This document shows, piece after piece, positions 1 through 11,797 of a stretch of 64,000 bases of DNA; positions within the stretch are counted from its first letter, which is position 1; each line of letters begins with the position of its first letter. The position numbers and the translations under genes were made by a program. The notes under the pieces are model-generated. The model was not told the DNA's origin. It did no database searches and saw only the letters and a list, made by a program, of their open reading frames with translations. Origin of the DNA: Malania oleifera (Eukaryota; Streptophyta; Magnoliopsida; Santalales; Ximeniaceae); the NCBI RefSeq assembly GCF_029873635.1, contig NC_080417.1:34460214-34524213 (forward strand). The letters run 5' to 3'.

Positions 1-998
1 AAGATCGTATTTATGAATGTTCGACGCAAGGTCGTATGAATGCATGTATGTATGTATGTTATTACAGAAAATGCTATCAATCTATTTATGTTAGACAAGT
101 ATATTATCATATATTATATGTTATCAGAACCCTGATGTTAGTTTAGTTCAGTTACAGGAGCACGGTAGCTATACAAATCATATTATTATGTTTAGACTTG
201 TGCTAATCGCCCTTGCAAGTAGAGGGGGTGGGATATGGATAGTTGATGTGACTTTCAGTGTAAAGTTATAGACATCCACCTGGCAGTTCGGACCAGGGTG
301 TGGCGGGTCCATCGTACTTATAGACATTTTTTACTAGGTAGTGGTCGGCCAGCCATTGTCGGGTCCCGCCTTCGAGCTGCATAACCCGTTATAGGGAGTA
401 ATACATGACATCAACTAGCTATACATCCTGGGTAAATTTCTGTATTATTAGTTATATAAAACATTTCATGATCAATATGAATTATTAGAAATTATGAAAT
501 TATATGCTTATTCCATTATGTTATGATGAATGTTTTTCTAGTATATGAAATGTACTGTATATGTATTATAGCACCAAATATTCATGTTGTCACACAGCTG
601 TATTTAGTTTATTTTCCCTTACTGAGAGGTGTTTCACCCCTAACATTAATTAATTTTTTAGGAAACCCAGAAAGACTGGCGGGTCGAGGCCGCCATTGAG
701 ATAGTGTGATATTACCCTGCTATGAGGGTAAGTTTTGATCTAGGGACAAGAAATTTATGTTGTGGGTTCCTAGATATGTAAATATTTTGTGTTTTTGGAG
801 ATTGTACATAAACACGGTATTTTGGGAATGTTATTGACTCTGGTATTATGTATTTTATGGTTTGAAAAATGTGATTTTTATTTACTGCTGCTTAGATTTC
901 CGCTGTGAATATCAGGTGTGTCCCCGTTACCCATGGGTTCGGGTTGACTTTATTACTAAATATGTTTTATTATATGACAAGATAGGCAGGTCGTTACA
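1..998 (+). mobile_element. Ty3-gypsy LTR, 3' part (cut by window start)
   Basis: The right end is GGTCGTTACA, the inverted match of the LTR start TGTAACGACC seen at 8745, so this is the 3' part of a TG..CA LTR. It has the module shared by the other gypsy LTRs of the window: ttactgagaggtgtttcacc near 620, then a T-rich tract ending in AG/G near 661. No primer-binding site follows 998; the next bases belong to a copia LTR. It is therefore probably a solo or inserted LTR rather than a 5' LTR. The left end and any target duplication lie outside the window. Confidence 0.7.
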
Positions 999-2160
999 CT
1001 TACTCTCACTCAATCATTATTTTTGAAAATCATTATAGAGAGTAAAGTTTGAGTTTCTCCACATATTTCTTTGATAAATATTTTCAAAGAAACTTTACAT
1101 AGCTTGTGAATCCTTCTGCATCTCCATTGCAAGATTAAAAGGTTCACATATTCTTTATTGAAAAAATCTTTTTAAGCAAAATCCTAAGCTTCTCCTACAT
1201 TTACTTTGAAATATATTTTTTGAGAAAGTATTTGGGTGGGTCAAGAGAACCTTGAGCATATATACATCTATATATCTTTGTTTGGAAGGTCTCTCATATT
1301 TTGTTCTTGAGAAAATTCTTTTGAAAGAAAAACCCTAAGTTCTCTTACATCTTTATTGAAAAATATTTTTGGGAGAAAATTTTCATTGGGGTTAAATCTT
1401 CGAAGTATTCGTCATAAATATTTTATTCAAAGATTTCAAAAAGTTTTATTGAGAAAATTACTATACTCTATTGAGCTTATTTCATATCATTTGAGAGTGC
1501 ATTTAGAACTTTATTGTGTACATCTTTGCTTAGTTTGCGAAGCACTTATTTGTACGAAAATTCTTATTGAATTTGGAACGGGGTTGGCTCCACCTGGTAA
1601 CTGAGCTAAGGATACTTTGCCCTGTAAGGAGAACCAGTTTGGCTCCACCCGGTAAGTGAGTTAGGGAGACTCTGCCTTGTAAGGAAAACTAGTTTGGCTC
1701 CACCTGATAAGTGAAGTAGGGAGACTCCACCCTATAAGGAGAAACTGTTTGGCTTCGTATGGTAAATGGGCTAGGGAGACTTCGCCTTTTTAGGAGATTT
1801 GTAAACGGCATTGCTCCGCCTAGTTAAGTGAGCAAGATAGTGGAATCCTCAAGCAGATTGGCTTGAGGCAGGGACGTAGGTAGGATTGGATGAACCTTAA
1901 TAACAAATATTGTGTCTACTCTTTATCTCTTGTGTCTATTTAATTTTCGCACTTCAATTTTTGCACATGTATGTTTAATTATTTATTGTCTTGATTGTTT
2001 TATATACATGCTTTAAATATTTTTGGTATTGGTGTTTGTATAGAAATACCCTAGGTTGTGTAAGGCTGTGATTTAAAATTGAACACACTTAACCTAGGAA
2101 GATTTTTTCTAATACCCAATTCACCCCCCCCCCCTTTTTGGGAATACATCATTCCTGTCA
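999..2160 (+). mobile_element. Ty1-copia LTR (SIRE-like), 5'-truncated
   Basis: The 3' half matches the layout of the copia LTRs at 5163-6506 and 51157-53141: a repeated 'ttggctccacc..gtaa..gag' stretch (1580-1830), then the C-run acccaattcacccccc and a CA end at 2160, directly followed by a primer-binding site. The 5' half is missing because the gypsy LTR abuts it at 998/999. It is the 5' LTR of the gag-bearing unit that follows. Confidence 0.65.
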
Positions 2161-2162
2161 AT

Positions 2163-2175
2163 TGGTGTCAGAGTC
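2163..2175 (+). other. Primer-binding site (initiator tRNA-Met type)
   Basis: TGGTGTCAGAGTC lies 2 bases after the LTR end. It differs by one base from the plant consensus TGGTATCAGAGC over its first eleven positions. This sets the element orientation as plus. Confidence 0.7.
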
Positions 2176-2214
2176 TCGTTGCAAAAATTTTAATCGCTTG
2201 TGTTAAAGATTGCA

Positions 2215-3151
2215 ATGGATCGTATTGGTGTATCCCAATTTTATGAGGGACATTCTTGCTCTAGGCCTCCATTATTTTGTGGTGTGAATTACACCACCTA
2301 GAAATTAAGAATGAATGAAAATGATATTAGTTTAATGAATGCAAATTCTAATGCCATGAACATGCTATGTTGTGCTTTAAATTCTACTATTGTCCATGAA
2401 ATCATGGCATGTAAATGTGCAAGAGAAATGTGGGAAGAGCTGGATATGAGATATGCAGGAGCCCATGAGAAAGTGGCCACCTCTCTAGATGCTCTGAGCT
2501 CGACTGGTGAAAAAAGAGAAAGGTGCAGTCATGTAGAATTAGCAGACGACGAGGTATATGATTCACCTTTTATCTCAGTTAATAATTCATTTGATGTGTT
2601 GAATACTGCAATATATCTTGTGTTGAATAATATGATGACTCAAGTAATAAAACTGTGATTGATGCATGCAACAATTTACATACTGATTCGTGTGGTAGAT
2701 ATTGTTATAATTCTTTAGAATCATGTGATGAATTTAATGATGAAAGCATGTTTTCTTGCAAACAAATAGAAAATGCTTAAGGAAAAATGCATAAGCTTTT
2801 AGCTAGGATGTCTAAACAGAAATTATTCTTGAAAAATGAAAATAAAAGGTTGGATAAACAGTCAGGGAAATTAAAAGATTATCATGTCATTCTAAAGAAG
2901 AAAAAGATTGAGAAGATATTCAAAATTATTTGCTTGGAGGAAGATTCTAGAATAATTTCCAAGGCTAAAAGTGAGAAGAACAATTAAAGGAAACCCTTGG
3001 GAGTTAAAAAGAAATAATACTTTAAAAAGGGGGACATCTTATAAATCCCATAGCCATTTTTTTTATGCCTCACCAAGCGAAAATATAATATATAAGCAAA
3101 ATCCTTCACCTACACATAAAATTTGCTTATATTATAAAAGAAAAGGGCGTG
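2215..3151 (+). pseudogene. Ty1-copia gag remnant, 5' part
   Basis: Reading from ATG 2215 gives an N-terminus with 'RPPLFCGVNY' followed by a stop where these Gag proteins have Trp before KLRM. This RPPLF-G-NY-W pattern is typical of SIRE-type copia Gag. The next frame (2311-2658) has a Gag core with WEELDMRYAG. Then comes a Lys-rich, coiled-coil-like stretch (2787-2987) and a zinc-knuckle remnant, HKICLYYKRKGRV near 3111-3150, in which later Cys and His residues are lost. The reading is cut at 3151 by the inverted LTR pair and resumes at 6507. Several stops and frame changes make it non-functional. Confidence 0.65.
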
Positions 3152-5162
3152 TGTTGGAATTGGTGTATTCCTAAGAGGGGGAGAATTGAGTATTTAAAAT
3201 TTTTTCCTAGATTTGGTTCAAATTCCAGCAGTAGTATTACACAAACCTAGGGTCTTTCTATACAGTCATAAACTTAATCAAGAATTAAACGTAAACATTC
3301 AAGTGCTGAAATTTAAATTTCAGAAATTAAAAGTAGGCATAAGAAATGTTATCGGGGTTCAGTCAATACTGCCTACGTCTCCGCCTCAAGTTCACAAGTA
3401 AGAGGATTCCACTAAGGTTCGCTTAACGGGTGGAGCAGCACGTAATGCAACACCTTAACAAGATGGTATACCTAACTTTCCTAATCAGGTCAAAGCCAAT
3501 CCGAGACTTTTCATAAGGTAAGTCTCCCTCTTCCAACCATACGTTGGAAACACAACAGATAATCAAATTTGTGTACAAAAAAATATGCTTCTTACACTAA
3601 GCAGATGTGTACCACTATGCTCAATCAATTAATGCACTCACTTATGATATGATATTAAGCTCAAGTGAGATTTTGTTAACCAATGTGTTAACTCTCAACA
3701 ATATGTATGTCAATGTGTATACATGAGAGTGAGACTTTTGATATCAAGCTAATATGCTTGTAATGTGAATAGTCAAACAGTCTGTACAACCCTAAACAAA
3801 TATCACAATAATATTTCCCAAATGTAAAGCACAATAGATATTAGGGTTTAAGTTTGCTAAAAATATTTTTTGTCAAAGCATAAAGTAAGCTTATAAACCT
3901 TGCAATGAGGATGCAAGATCTTAAGCCAAGTAATAGTTTTTCCCAATCAAATATTTATGAATGAAATATTATGGGAAAAACCTTAAGCTACTCTCCAAAA
4001 ATCAATACACAATCAAATACAAGTGAGGGAGAGTTTAAGCTTGTAGGATGAATATGAAACACCAATCTCACTCAAAATAAATGGCTAGATAAGTATGGGA
4101 GGTAGATTTGGGCAATATATTTGAAAAGATATGGGAGTATGAATGATTTTGGTAAATAAAATTTTCAGAGAAATTTGGCTAATCTAAAACCCTAATTCTC
4201 TTTTAATTTTGCAAATGAGGAGATATTTATAGAGTTGGGAAGAATTATAACCGTTGGGGACATGCTGGGTATTTTGGAAAAAGATTAAGTGATCTTAATT
4301 AAAAATAACACAGTTTAACCTCGATAAAAATTAAGCAACTCGAGAGGTTCGGTCGACCATTTTTAAGGTTAAGTCGACCAGAGTGTTTTTGAATTGAGGT
4401 GATGGTCGACCAAAATTGAGGCGATTTCAGAACCTCCGAGGTTCGGTCGACCGAGCTAAGTTTGATTGACCGAAGTGGAATGTTCGGTCCACTTCGGTCG
4501 ACCAAACCATTTTACAACTGTGAGTTCGGTCAATCAGGGCGTTGGGATTTCCCACGTGCCAGTTCGGTCGACCAGGGGGTTGACACTCATTTTAAGGACG
4601 GTCGACCAACTAGTCAAACCATTAACCCTGTGGAGGTTCGGTCGACCAAAGTGCTTTGTGTGTTGGCGTTCGGTCGACCGACCATATAAAAATTGTGCAT
4701 TTAAGTTCTAATTTTATTTTGAAGTCACCCCTGTTCACATGTATAGGGGACTTTTTCATGCAATATTTTGGGACCTATGGTCAATCTAAGGTCTAGGTTT
4801 TTAAATTATGCCCAAAAATCTGGTGTCGGTCGACTAAAGGGTGATCCATATGGTCATTCTATGGTCTTTGAGCTTATAGTCCTTACCATGCATGTCATGC
4901 ATTAATTATTATAGACCTTGAATTATAATTATAGATCCAAATGAGATATATGAAACAATATAATACAACTTAAAATAAACAAGTACTTCATGCTCTGCTC
5001 CTCTACATTTCCATGGAATGCGCTAAATGATGTGCTCGTTTAAGTGCTTCTCGGCTTCCAAATTGCATCATCATCCGAGCTAACTAAAACATAAACCTGA
5101 TCAAATACTTAAAGCACATAGATGAGATATTATGGTTTGTCATAATCAAAATAGGGATCTGA
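3152..5162 (-). mobile_element. Ty1-copia LTR, nearly full length, minus strand
   Basis: Read on the minus strand, the 5' part (near 5155) is ccctattttgattatgacaa, the usual start region of the copia LTRs here. The 3' end is at 3152 as ..aattccaaca. The same end occurs at 6506 on the plus strand. U3 (about 4340-4830) is full of GGTCGACC palindromes: eight perfect copies starting at 4351, 4404, 4445, 4496, 4566, 4600, 4640 and 4672. Length is about 2.0 kb, like the LTR at 51157-53141. A few 5' terminal bases seem lost at the junction with the next LTR. Confidence 0.75.
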
Positions 5163-6506
5163 CCGAAGTTGACTGAACGTTCAACTTCGGTTATCCAAAC
5201 TTAGCCTGATCGACCGAACCTTAGAGGTTCTAAATCGTCTCAAGTCTGGTCGACCATCACCTCAGTTCAAAAACACCCTGGTCGACCGAACTGAGTAATT
5301 CGGTCGACCGAACCTTAAAAATGGTTGATTGAACCTCTCAGGTTGCTCAATTTGTACCGAGGTTAAACTGGGTTATTTTTAATTAAACTCACTTAATCTT
5401 TTTCCAAAATACCCAGCATGTCCCCGACAGTTATAATTCTTCCTAACTCTATAAATACCTCCTTATTTGCAAAATTAAGAGAGAATTAGGGTTTTAATTA
5501 GCCAAATTTCTCTAAAAATTTTATTGGCCAAAATCATTCATACTCCCATATCTTTTCAAATATATTGCCCAAATCTATCTCCTATACTCATCTAGCCATT
5601 TATTTTGAGTGAGATTGGTGTTTCATATTCATCCTACAAGCTCAAACTCTCTCTCACTTGTACTTGATTGTGTATTGATTTTTGGAGAGTAGTTTAAGAT
5701 TTTTCTCATAATTTTTCATTCATAAATATTTGATTGGGAAAAACTATTACTTGACTTAAGAAGGTTCATAAGCTTGCTTTATGCTTTGAAAAAAAATATT
5801 TTTAGCAAACTTAAACCCTAATATCTATTGTGCTTTACATTTGGGAAATATTATTATGATATTTGTTTAGGGTTCTAGAGACCGTTTGACTATTCACATC
5901 ACAAGCATATTAGCTTGATATCAAAAGTCTCACTCTCACGTATACACATTGACATACATATTATTGAGAGTTAACACATTGGTTAACAAAATCTCACTTG
6001 AGCTTAATATCCTATCATAAGTGAGTGCATTAATTGATTGAGCATAGTGGTGCATATCTTCTTAGTGTAAGAAGTATATTTGTTTGTATACAAATTTGAT
6101 TATCTATTGTGTTCCCGACATGTGGTTGGAAGAGGGAGACTTGCCCTGTGAAAAGTCCCGGATCGGCTTTGACCCGGTTAGGAAAGTTAGGTGTACCATC
6201 TTGTTAAGATGTTGTATTAGGTGCCGCTCCACCCGTTAAGCGAGCCTTAGTGGAATCCTTTTATTTGTGGAGGTAGGGACATAGGTACTATTGGTTGAAC
6301 CCCAATAACATTTCTTGTACTTACTTTTAATTTCTTCAATTTAAATTTCAGCACTTGAATGTTTGCATTTAATTTTTGATTAAGTTTATGATTGTATAGA
6401 AAGACCCTAGGCTTGTGTAATACTGCTATTGGAATTTGAACCAAACCTAAGAGAAATTTTTAAATACCCAATTCACCCCCCTCTTGGGAATACACTAATT
6501 CCAACA
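5163..6506 (+). mobile_element. Ty1-copia LTR, 3' two thirds, plus strand (inverted partner)
   Basis: This is an inverted copy of 3152-4497. Shadow translations of the two arms match closely (3213-3401 on plus against 6247-6444 on minus). It has GGTCGACC at 5248, 5280 and 5302, a short plant-type leader (tataaatacctcc near 5450) and the LTR end ..aattccaaca at 6506. It starts exactly at a hairpin (5163-5190), where it is fused head to head to the minus-strand LTR. No pol or primer site lies between the two LTRs. Confidence 0.75.
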
Positions 6507-6640
6507 GTGTGTTTAGTTTAGTTGTCTATGTAGAAGTGTCAAATGCATGGATAAAAAAATGTTATGGGTTGTCATGAAGGCAAACCCCTCAGGACCAAAG
6601 GAAGAATGGGATCTAGTAGGAAGTACATAATTGCTTAACT
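6507..6640 (+). pseudogene. Copia gag remnant, continuation after the LTR pair
   Basis: The frame interrupted at 3151 continues here: after the knuckle remnant come a Cys-containing stretch and Lys/Arg-rich residues such as GKPLRTKG, with several stops. This fits the region just after the zinc knuckle in SIRE-like Gag. The flanking 5-mers gcgtg (3147-3151) and gtgtg (6507-6511) are a possible target duplication with one mismatch. Confidence 0.5.
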
Positions 6641-8744
6641 CTTCCTTAGGCCTTAGAATTTAGAATTAGTTAGAATAAGAGGTTGTGATGACTATTGGCT
6701 CGAGAAGTGATGTGTGCTTAAAATTTTAAATCTTAGTATATGCATTCATTATACACCTTGGTTATACTAAGAATCTTAGAAGAATCAAGCCAATGTGCAA
6801 ATTCAAGTAATTTATCCAATCTGAACTTAATGTATATACACCATAATGATTGGTTAAAATAGGATATTATTGGTTATAGCATGCTAATCTTTGAACTAAA
6901 AGGGCATGAGTTAATCTCTACTTAAATGAGACATTAGTCTCCATTTATCTCATATTATTCCTCAAACTTGTTCAAAGTAAAGGTTAAGAGCACAACTAGC
7001 TAAAATCCTTGGAACCTTATATGTCTGAGATGGAAAACATATAATCTTAAATAATGTCTCAAAAGCATGCTTGTATAAATCCACTTCCAAATGGACAAAA
7101 GTATCATTGCTTGGTACATAATTCTTAATGCTTAACCCATGCCTAGACATGAATATCTTAAGTTAAGCATATTTCGTCCATCGCACAGAATTGAGCCCTA
7201 GGGATCCATCTCAACTTATTCATAATGTATTAAATGATTAAATCTATTTGATGGATGGCTATTAGCTCTTGATCTTGATTAATGCATGAACTGCCTTGGA
7301 CTATTTAAAACTGTTGATTCCATCTTCTTTCATGATCAAGTACTTATTAGATGACACTCACGGTGAACATTGCAAGAAAGATGTCTTGAAGAAGTAGCCA
7401 GTACATCCCTGTTCAATACATATACCATCATCCTTTGCGAGAGCTAATAGTTTGACACATGTTGCAAGATCATTCTAATAAAAGAAAAAGAAAAATCAAG
7501 GCTTGTGAAATTATGGTACAAAAACATGTGAGGACCGAGTTTGCATTAATCATGGTGTATTGTTCCTCCTTTCACAAGCTCTCAAATCTTAATCAAATCC
7601 TTTAGAGCGTCGTATCCTTATAATGAAATTGAATGGCTAAGATGATTGCACTAGGTTTGAATTAAAAGAAAATTCAAATGTCTAAGAAACCTATGCATGA
7701 GCAATTAAAATTAAAAGCCATTCGAACTTGAGCCTCTTATGCGTTGAGATTCATAAGAAAATAGGCAAAGTAGGCTTATGACCTTGAAGAAATATTGTGC
7801 GTGAATTTTTGGTCCCCTAAGCGTAAGACATTCAAGACCAAGTTTTGAATCACTAAAAATCTAGAGCACTTGGCTAAAATATTTGAAGGATAAAAAGAAA
7901 AGGCATAAGATGGTAGAGTACATAACTAAGGGGGAGCATTTGTCTTTGTGTTTTTATGATTCTAAATTAAATGCTCTTATAATCTTGTTTCTTATGCTTA
8001 TATGCCTTTACGAGAACAACACTGCACCTTACTATCCATTACTTGCTTAATGTTTTATATTGTCTGATGGATAGTTTATATGTTGATTTTTAGCATGAAC
8101 TTGTCATTGAGCTATACTGAATATCCTGAGTTGTTTGTCTATTGAAATGCATACTTGTATTGAATACCACCTGCATGGCTGATGCAGTGATGTGAATTGC
8201 ATGCTGGTAGATATTTTAGGTTGTTGCATGCTTGAAGTGAATCACTTGCTGAAAACAACTAGGTTTTGGTGCTTGTCTTTATGGAAAATGTTTTATTTAC
8301 AGACGACATGCTACCAAAATTTCGTTAAAATGATCAAAGTCCATAAACCACATGTTAAAATGATTATGACTTGATACATGCGTGTGTAAACTGCATAATT
8401 ATTGCATGATTATTTAAGTATAACCTTACTAGCTATCGAGAGCTAAATTGAATGCAATATGTAGTAATTATGTGTGAACAATTGTAATATGTTGCATGCC
8501 GAACTTTATTTTAAAGGATGATTGTATATTAAATGAATAAATGATCTTCATCCTTATCTAAAAATGCATGTTTGAGAACATATATAGGGGAGCTGAGTTC
8601 CATTCTTAGAGAAAGAGTATAAAAGACTCATATGCATCACACGTGTTCATCTTTTTGAATATTGAGGCTCTTTTAAAAACCTTGGACATCATGTCCAGTT
8701 CTTAAAACTTTATGAATAGATATGGATTGTTCTTGGTCTTGTGA
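6641..8744 (+). other. Non-coding interior of the copia unit; no pol seen
   Basis: About 2.1 kb of AT-rich sequence in which I find no protease, integrase, RT or RNase H motif in any frame. A purine-rich tract, ctaagggggagc near 7927, resembles the polypurine tracts of copia elements (compare aaaaaagggggagat at 51142-51156), but no clear LTR follows. It may be a gag-only derivative or a deleted element. Confidence 0.35.
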
Positions 8745-8897
8745 TGTAACGACCCCAAAAATAATATGCATGGAAGTGTAAATATATATTAATTAAATTA
8801 AATTAAAAATTAAAATTAATTAATTAATTAAATTAAATAATATTTATTATTAATAATATAATATAATAATATATTAATATTATATTATATTATATAT
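8745..8897 (+). mobile_element. Start of a Ty3-gypsy LTR, interrupted
   Basis: TGTAACGACC is the inverted counterpart of the LTR end GGTCGTTACA at 989-998, so this is probably the same gypsy family. Only about 150 bases remain, mostly (AATTA)n/(TA)n low complexity, before a copia LTR begins at 8898. Confidence 0.5.
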
Positions 8898-9916
8898 TGT
8901 TGACTTTTTGAATCCGATCTCTGTTTTGATGCTGACAAAACATAAGTATCTTATGTGTGCAATTAGTGTGTGAACAAATTTACATGACTGCACAGACATA
9001 AGATATAGGTGAAATGGAAGCCTAGACGGAACTTAAAGCTCACATCATCCGACGTTTTCCATGCACACAAGTAAAAGAAGAAGAAGATATTTATTTTTAT
9101 TGTAAATGCATTTTAATTTTTGGGTTGTAATAATTGCATCGCATGCATGATAAGTATTTAATGTTCAAAGGCCATAGATTGACCGTAGGATTTGGTCGAC
9201 TGACGTTGGATTTTTTAGTCAAATTTAGGTCAAAATAGTAAATTTAAAATGCCCTTGATCGACCAATCACCTTGTGTTATATTACCATGGCCGACCGAAC
9301 CACTGTGCCATGGAGTCAACTTTTGACCAAACCTCAGCCGACCAAACCCAGCATGCACAAATTGGCTTTGTCGATCGAACAAGTCCGAAGTCAACATATT
9401 GGCTTCTCTCGGTTGACCGTTCTGTTTTGAATACATCGTCATCGATCGACTGAATCACAAACCACTGATACTTCAACTACTTGGTCAACCAAACCATGTA
9501 GTTCGAACTTGAGATGGTCTACCGAAACTATATGAATGGTCTACTGAACTTTGCCTTAGTCGACCGAACCCATGAAGGGTTCAAAATCGCCCTGATATGG
9601 TCGACTAAATCAGTATTTCAATCCAAAACATTAAATATGCATATTTTTGTCAGAAACCATCTACCACCATTGTGCTTTTAAGTAAAATGACTCGCGAAAA
9701 CTAATTCTGCGCCAAACGAATCAACGGTTCCCAAGTTTGAACCATATGACTACAAATATATATATATAGGTTCTAGGTACCCAAAACATGAAATATGTTT
9801 GTGTTAATTCTTTTGTTTCTAATTTAGTTTTTTCATTATGTTACTTCTAACTTCTTCTTCTTCTTCTTCTTTTGATATTTTTCCCTTTGCAAATGTGTTG
9901 GAGTAGTTCAATTGAA
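8898..9916 (+). mobile_element. Ty1-copia LTR, 5' part (truncated)
   Basis: It begins TGTTGACTTTTTGAATCC and continues with a degenerate 'gttttgatgctgacaaaac', like the other copia LTR starts. Between 9185 and 9610 it carries many decayed copies of the GGTCGACC(GAAC) motif. A TATA-like tract (acaaatatatatatatagg, about 9752) would be the promoter. The typical 3' end (acccaattcaccccc..CA) is missing, so the LTR is cut before the LINE insertion. Confidence 0.6.
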
Positions 9917-10570
9917 GGCATGAGCATTTTTTAGAGATGATAATAAAATTATAGTTTTGGGCATTCTTTTTTATTATCAGTAAATGTAAATTTGTATTAG
10001 ATCAAAAATGAATATGTACAAATAATCCGATCATAGCCAGAGTCAAAACAAGTCAAACCCAAACAATCACAATCAACCTGGGAATTCCTAGGAGCTAATA
10101 GCCAATCCCAACAAAAACAAGACAACACAATCTTTCAAGCAATCAACAAGTTCATCAACCTTCTAAGGAGAACATGTTGAATTTGTCATACAAGTTTCTA
10201 TAAGTATGAGTTTTGATGATCCTAATCATGGTCTCTTGGGACGTGATTGTTCCTTCAAACTTCTTTTTGTTTCTGAAGTGCCACAAAAAATAGACACTAA
10301 CAGCCAAGCAGATTCTTTTTGCATTTGCTTGAACTCCTATACCTTTTGCCTCTTTGTGTAGCCATTTTAAGGCTGCTTTGATTGTAGTCATGCCACGGGT
10401 CAACCCCAGCCACTTTTTCAAGTGAGTCCAAACTGCTTTTGTGGTGTTGCAATTAAAGAAAAGGTGGTTCGTGCTTTCAAGCTCAAACTTGGTAACATTT
10501 TGGATGGTTTTCGTTGTAGGCATGGACATTTTTTGGAGATGTTAACACAATTATATTTTTGGACATTCTT
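9917..10570 (-). mobile_element. LINE 3' end flanked by 52-bp direct repeats
   Basis: The body (9969-10518) is the 3' terminal part of a non-LTR retrotransposon on the minus strand: the end of ORF2, then a 3' UTR that ends in a short A-run (T-run on plus at 9967-9973). The flanks 9917-9968 and 10519-10570 align without gaps and agree at 44 of 52 positions. They look like an unusually long, diverged target-site duplication. Confidence 0.6.
10155..10529 (-). pseudogene. LINE ORF2 C-terminus (zf-RVT region)
   Basis: The 124 codons hold the C-terminal zinc-binding region found after plant LINE reverse transcriptases: 'STNHLFFNC' (the NHLFF-C half of the Cys/His motif), 'TTIKAALKWLHKEAKG', 'FLWHFRNKKKFEG' and a terminal 'YRNLYDKFN'. 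The first codons, with the apparent ATG, come from the flanking repeat. RT and endonuclease are absent, so it is a 5'-truncated copy. The same family occurs on the plus strand at 19590-20080. Confidence 0.7.
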
Positions 10571-11797
10571 GTTAATATTCTAATGCTTTCATGTAATAAG
10601 ATTTTAAATATTTCATTCGGTATTTGGACCTTCTTTTTGAACATTGATTGTGTATTTGAATGGAGCAGCAAATGCATTTCAGCCTTTTTTGTTAAATTAA
10701 TATTTATACTTCTAATTGTTGAAATCGTACAGGAACTACATTTCATTTCATAAAAATTTAGAAAAAAAAAAGGGAAAAAATAATGAGACAAGTTTTTGCG
10801 ATAATTTTTTTTTTTTTTTTTGTCGCAAAAGTATCATCACTGAAACTATATTGCTATTACCAACAACTTTTAGAGTTTTCGTCCCTAAATACCTTTAAGG
10901 GCGAATATTTTTTTGTCACTAACCGATGTCCAATGATAATTGCTAACAACTTTCTTCCCTCCCCTATTATAATTAGGTACAACTCTATTTCGTGATGAAA
11001 AGTGTTACTATTTTTAAGGACAACTTCTTTTTTTTTTTTGTCACAAAAAACATATATAATAGTCGTAACAATATTTAGGGATGAAACTACTTTGTCCCTA
11101 AAAATAATTTTTTTGCAACGGATTTCATTATTTGTCCTTGAAAACATTTATTGATGCCTTTTTAGAGACAAGCATGCCACGAAAATATTTCATTGCCAAA
11201 AGTCTTTAGCGACAAATTTATGACTTTTAGGAACAAATTTTGTCGTCACCAAAAACACTTATTCTTGTAATGATTATATAGAAAATTTGAAATAAAAATT
11301 TATAATTTTATTTGAAAATATTTAAAAGCTAAAAAAAATGTAATTATTTTTAAAATGTCTTTAAATTTTCATTTAGTTTGTAAAATATTTCATAAAATAA
11401 AATTTTGATAATTTAAATGGAAAAAGATAATTGATAATAATGATAGGTTGCAACGTGAGCTAGTGAGCCTGTTTTTTCGGAAGATGAGAAAGGGTATGCT
11501 CTGGATGGAAAGAAAAAGGTCCAATGAAAGAGAAATGTCCTTTCTAGTTTCTTCCCATGGATTGGTTGATCAAAAGAAAGTAAAAGAAAATGAAAGTTAT
11601 TGTTAGTGATAAACCTCTTTCCGTCCATTTTCTTCCCACTTTCTATCCATTTCAATTTTTTTCCCTTGTTACTTTCCCACTGTATCAATAGAAGGAAAAG
11701 CAACTTTATACCCACTTTTCCTTTCTCTGCTTATTTTCCCTTCATCTTTCCCTCCCACCAATCAGAGTGTTGAAATTGTCGAAACAAGTTCACTGTC
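10571..11797. other. AT-rich intergenic DNA upstream of a possible gene
   Basis: Apart from the repeat at 10780-11270, I see no gene or clear element here. 11405-11790 is purine-rich, then pyrimidine-rich, and could be the promoter and leader of the exon proposed at 11798, but no convincing TATA box can be fixed. Confidence 0.3.
10780..11270. repeat. Possible CACTA/MITE-type transposon end
   Basis: Repeated tracts such as 'tttagggatgaaac', 'gtcgcaaaag' and 'aaattttgtcgtcacc' end with 'ttattcttgtaatg' at about 11270, close to the inverse of the plant CACTA terminus CACTACAAGAA. Poly-T runs (10807-10821 and 11028-11039) are part of it. I cannot place the other terminus or a target duplication, so the element type is uncertain. 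Confidence 0.35.
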
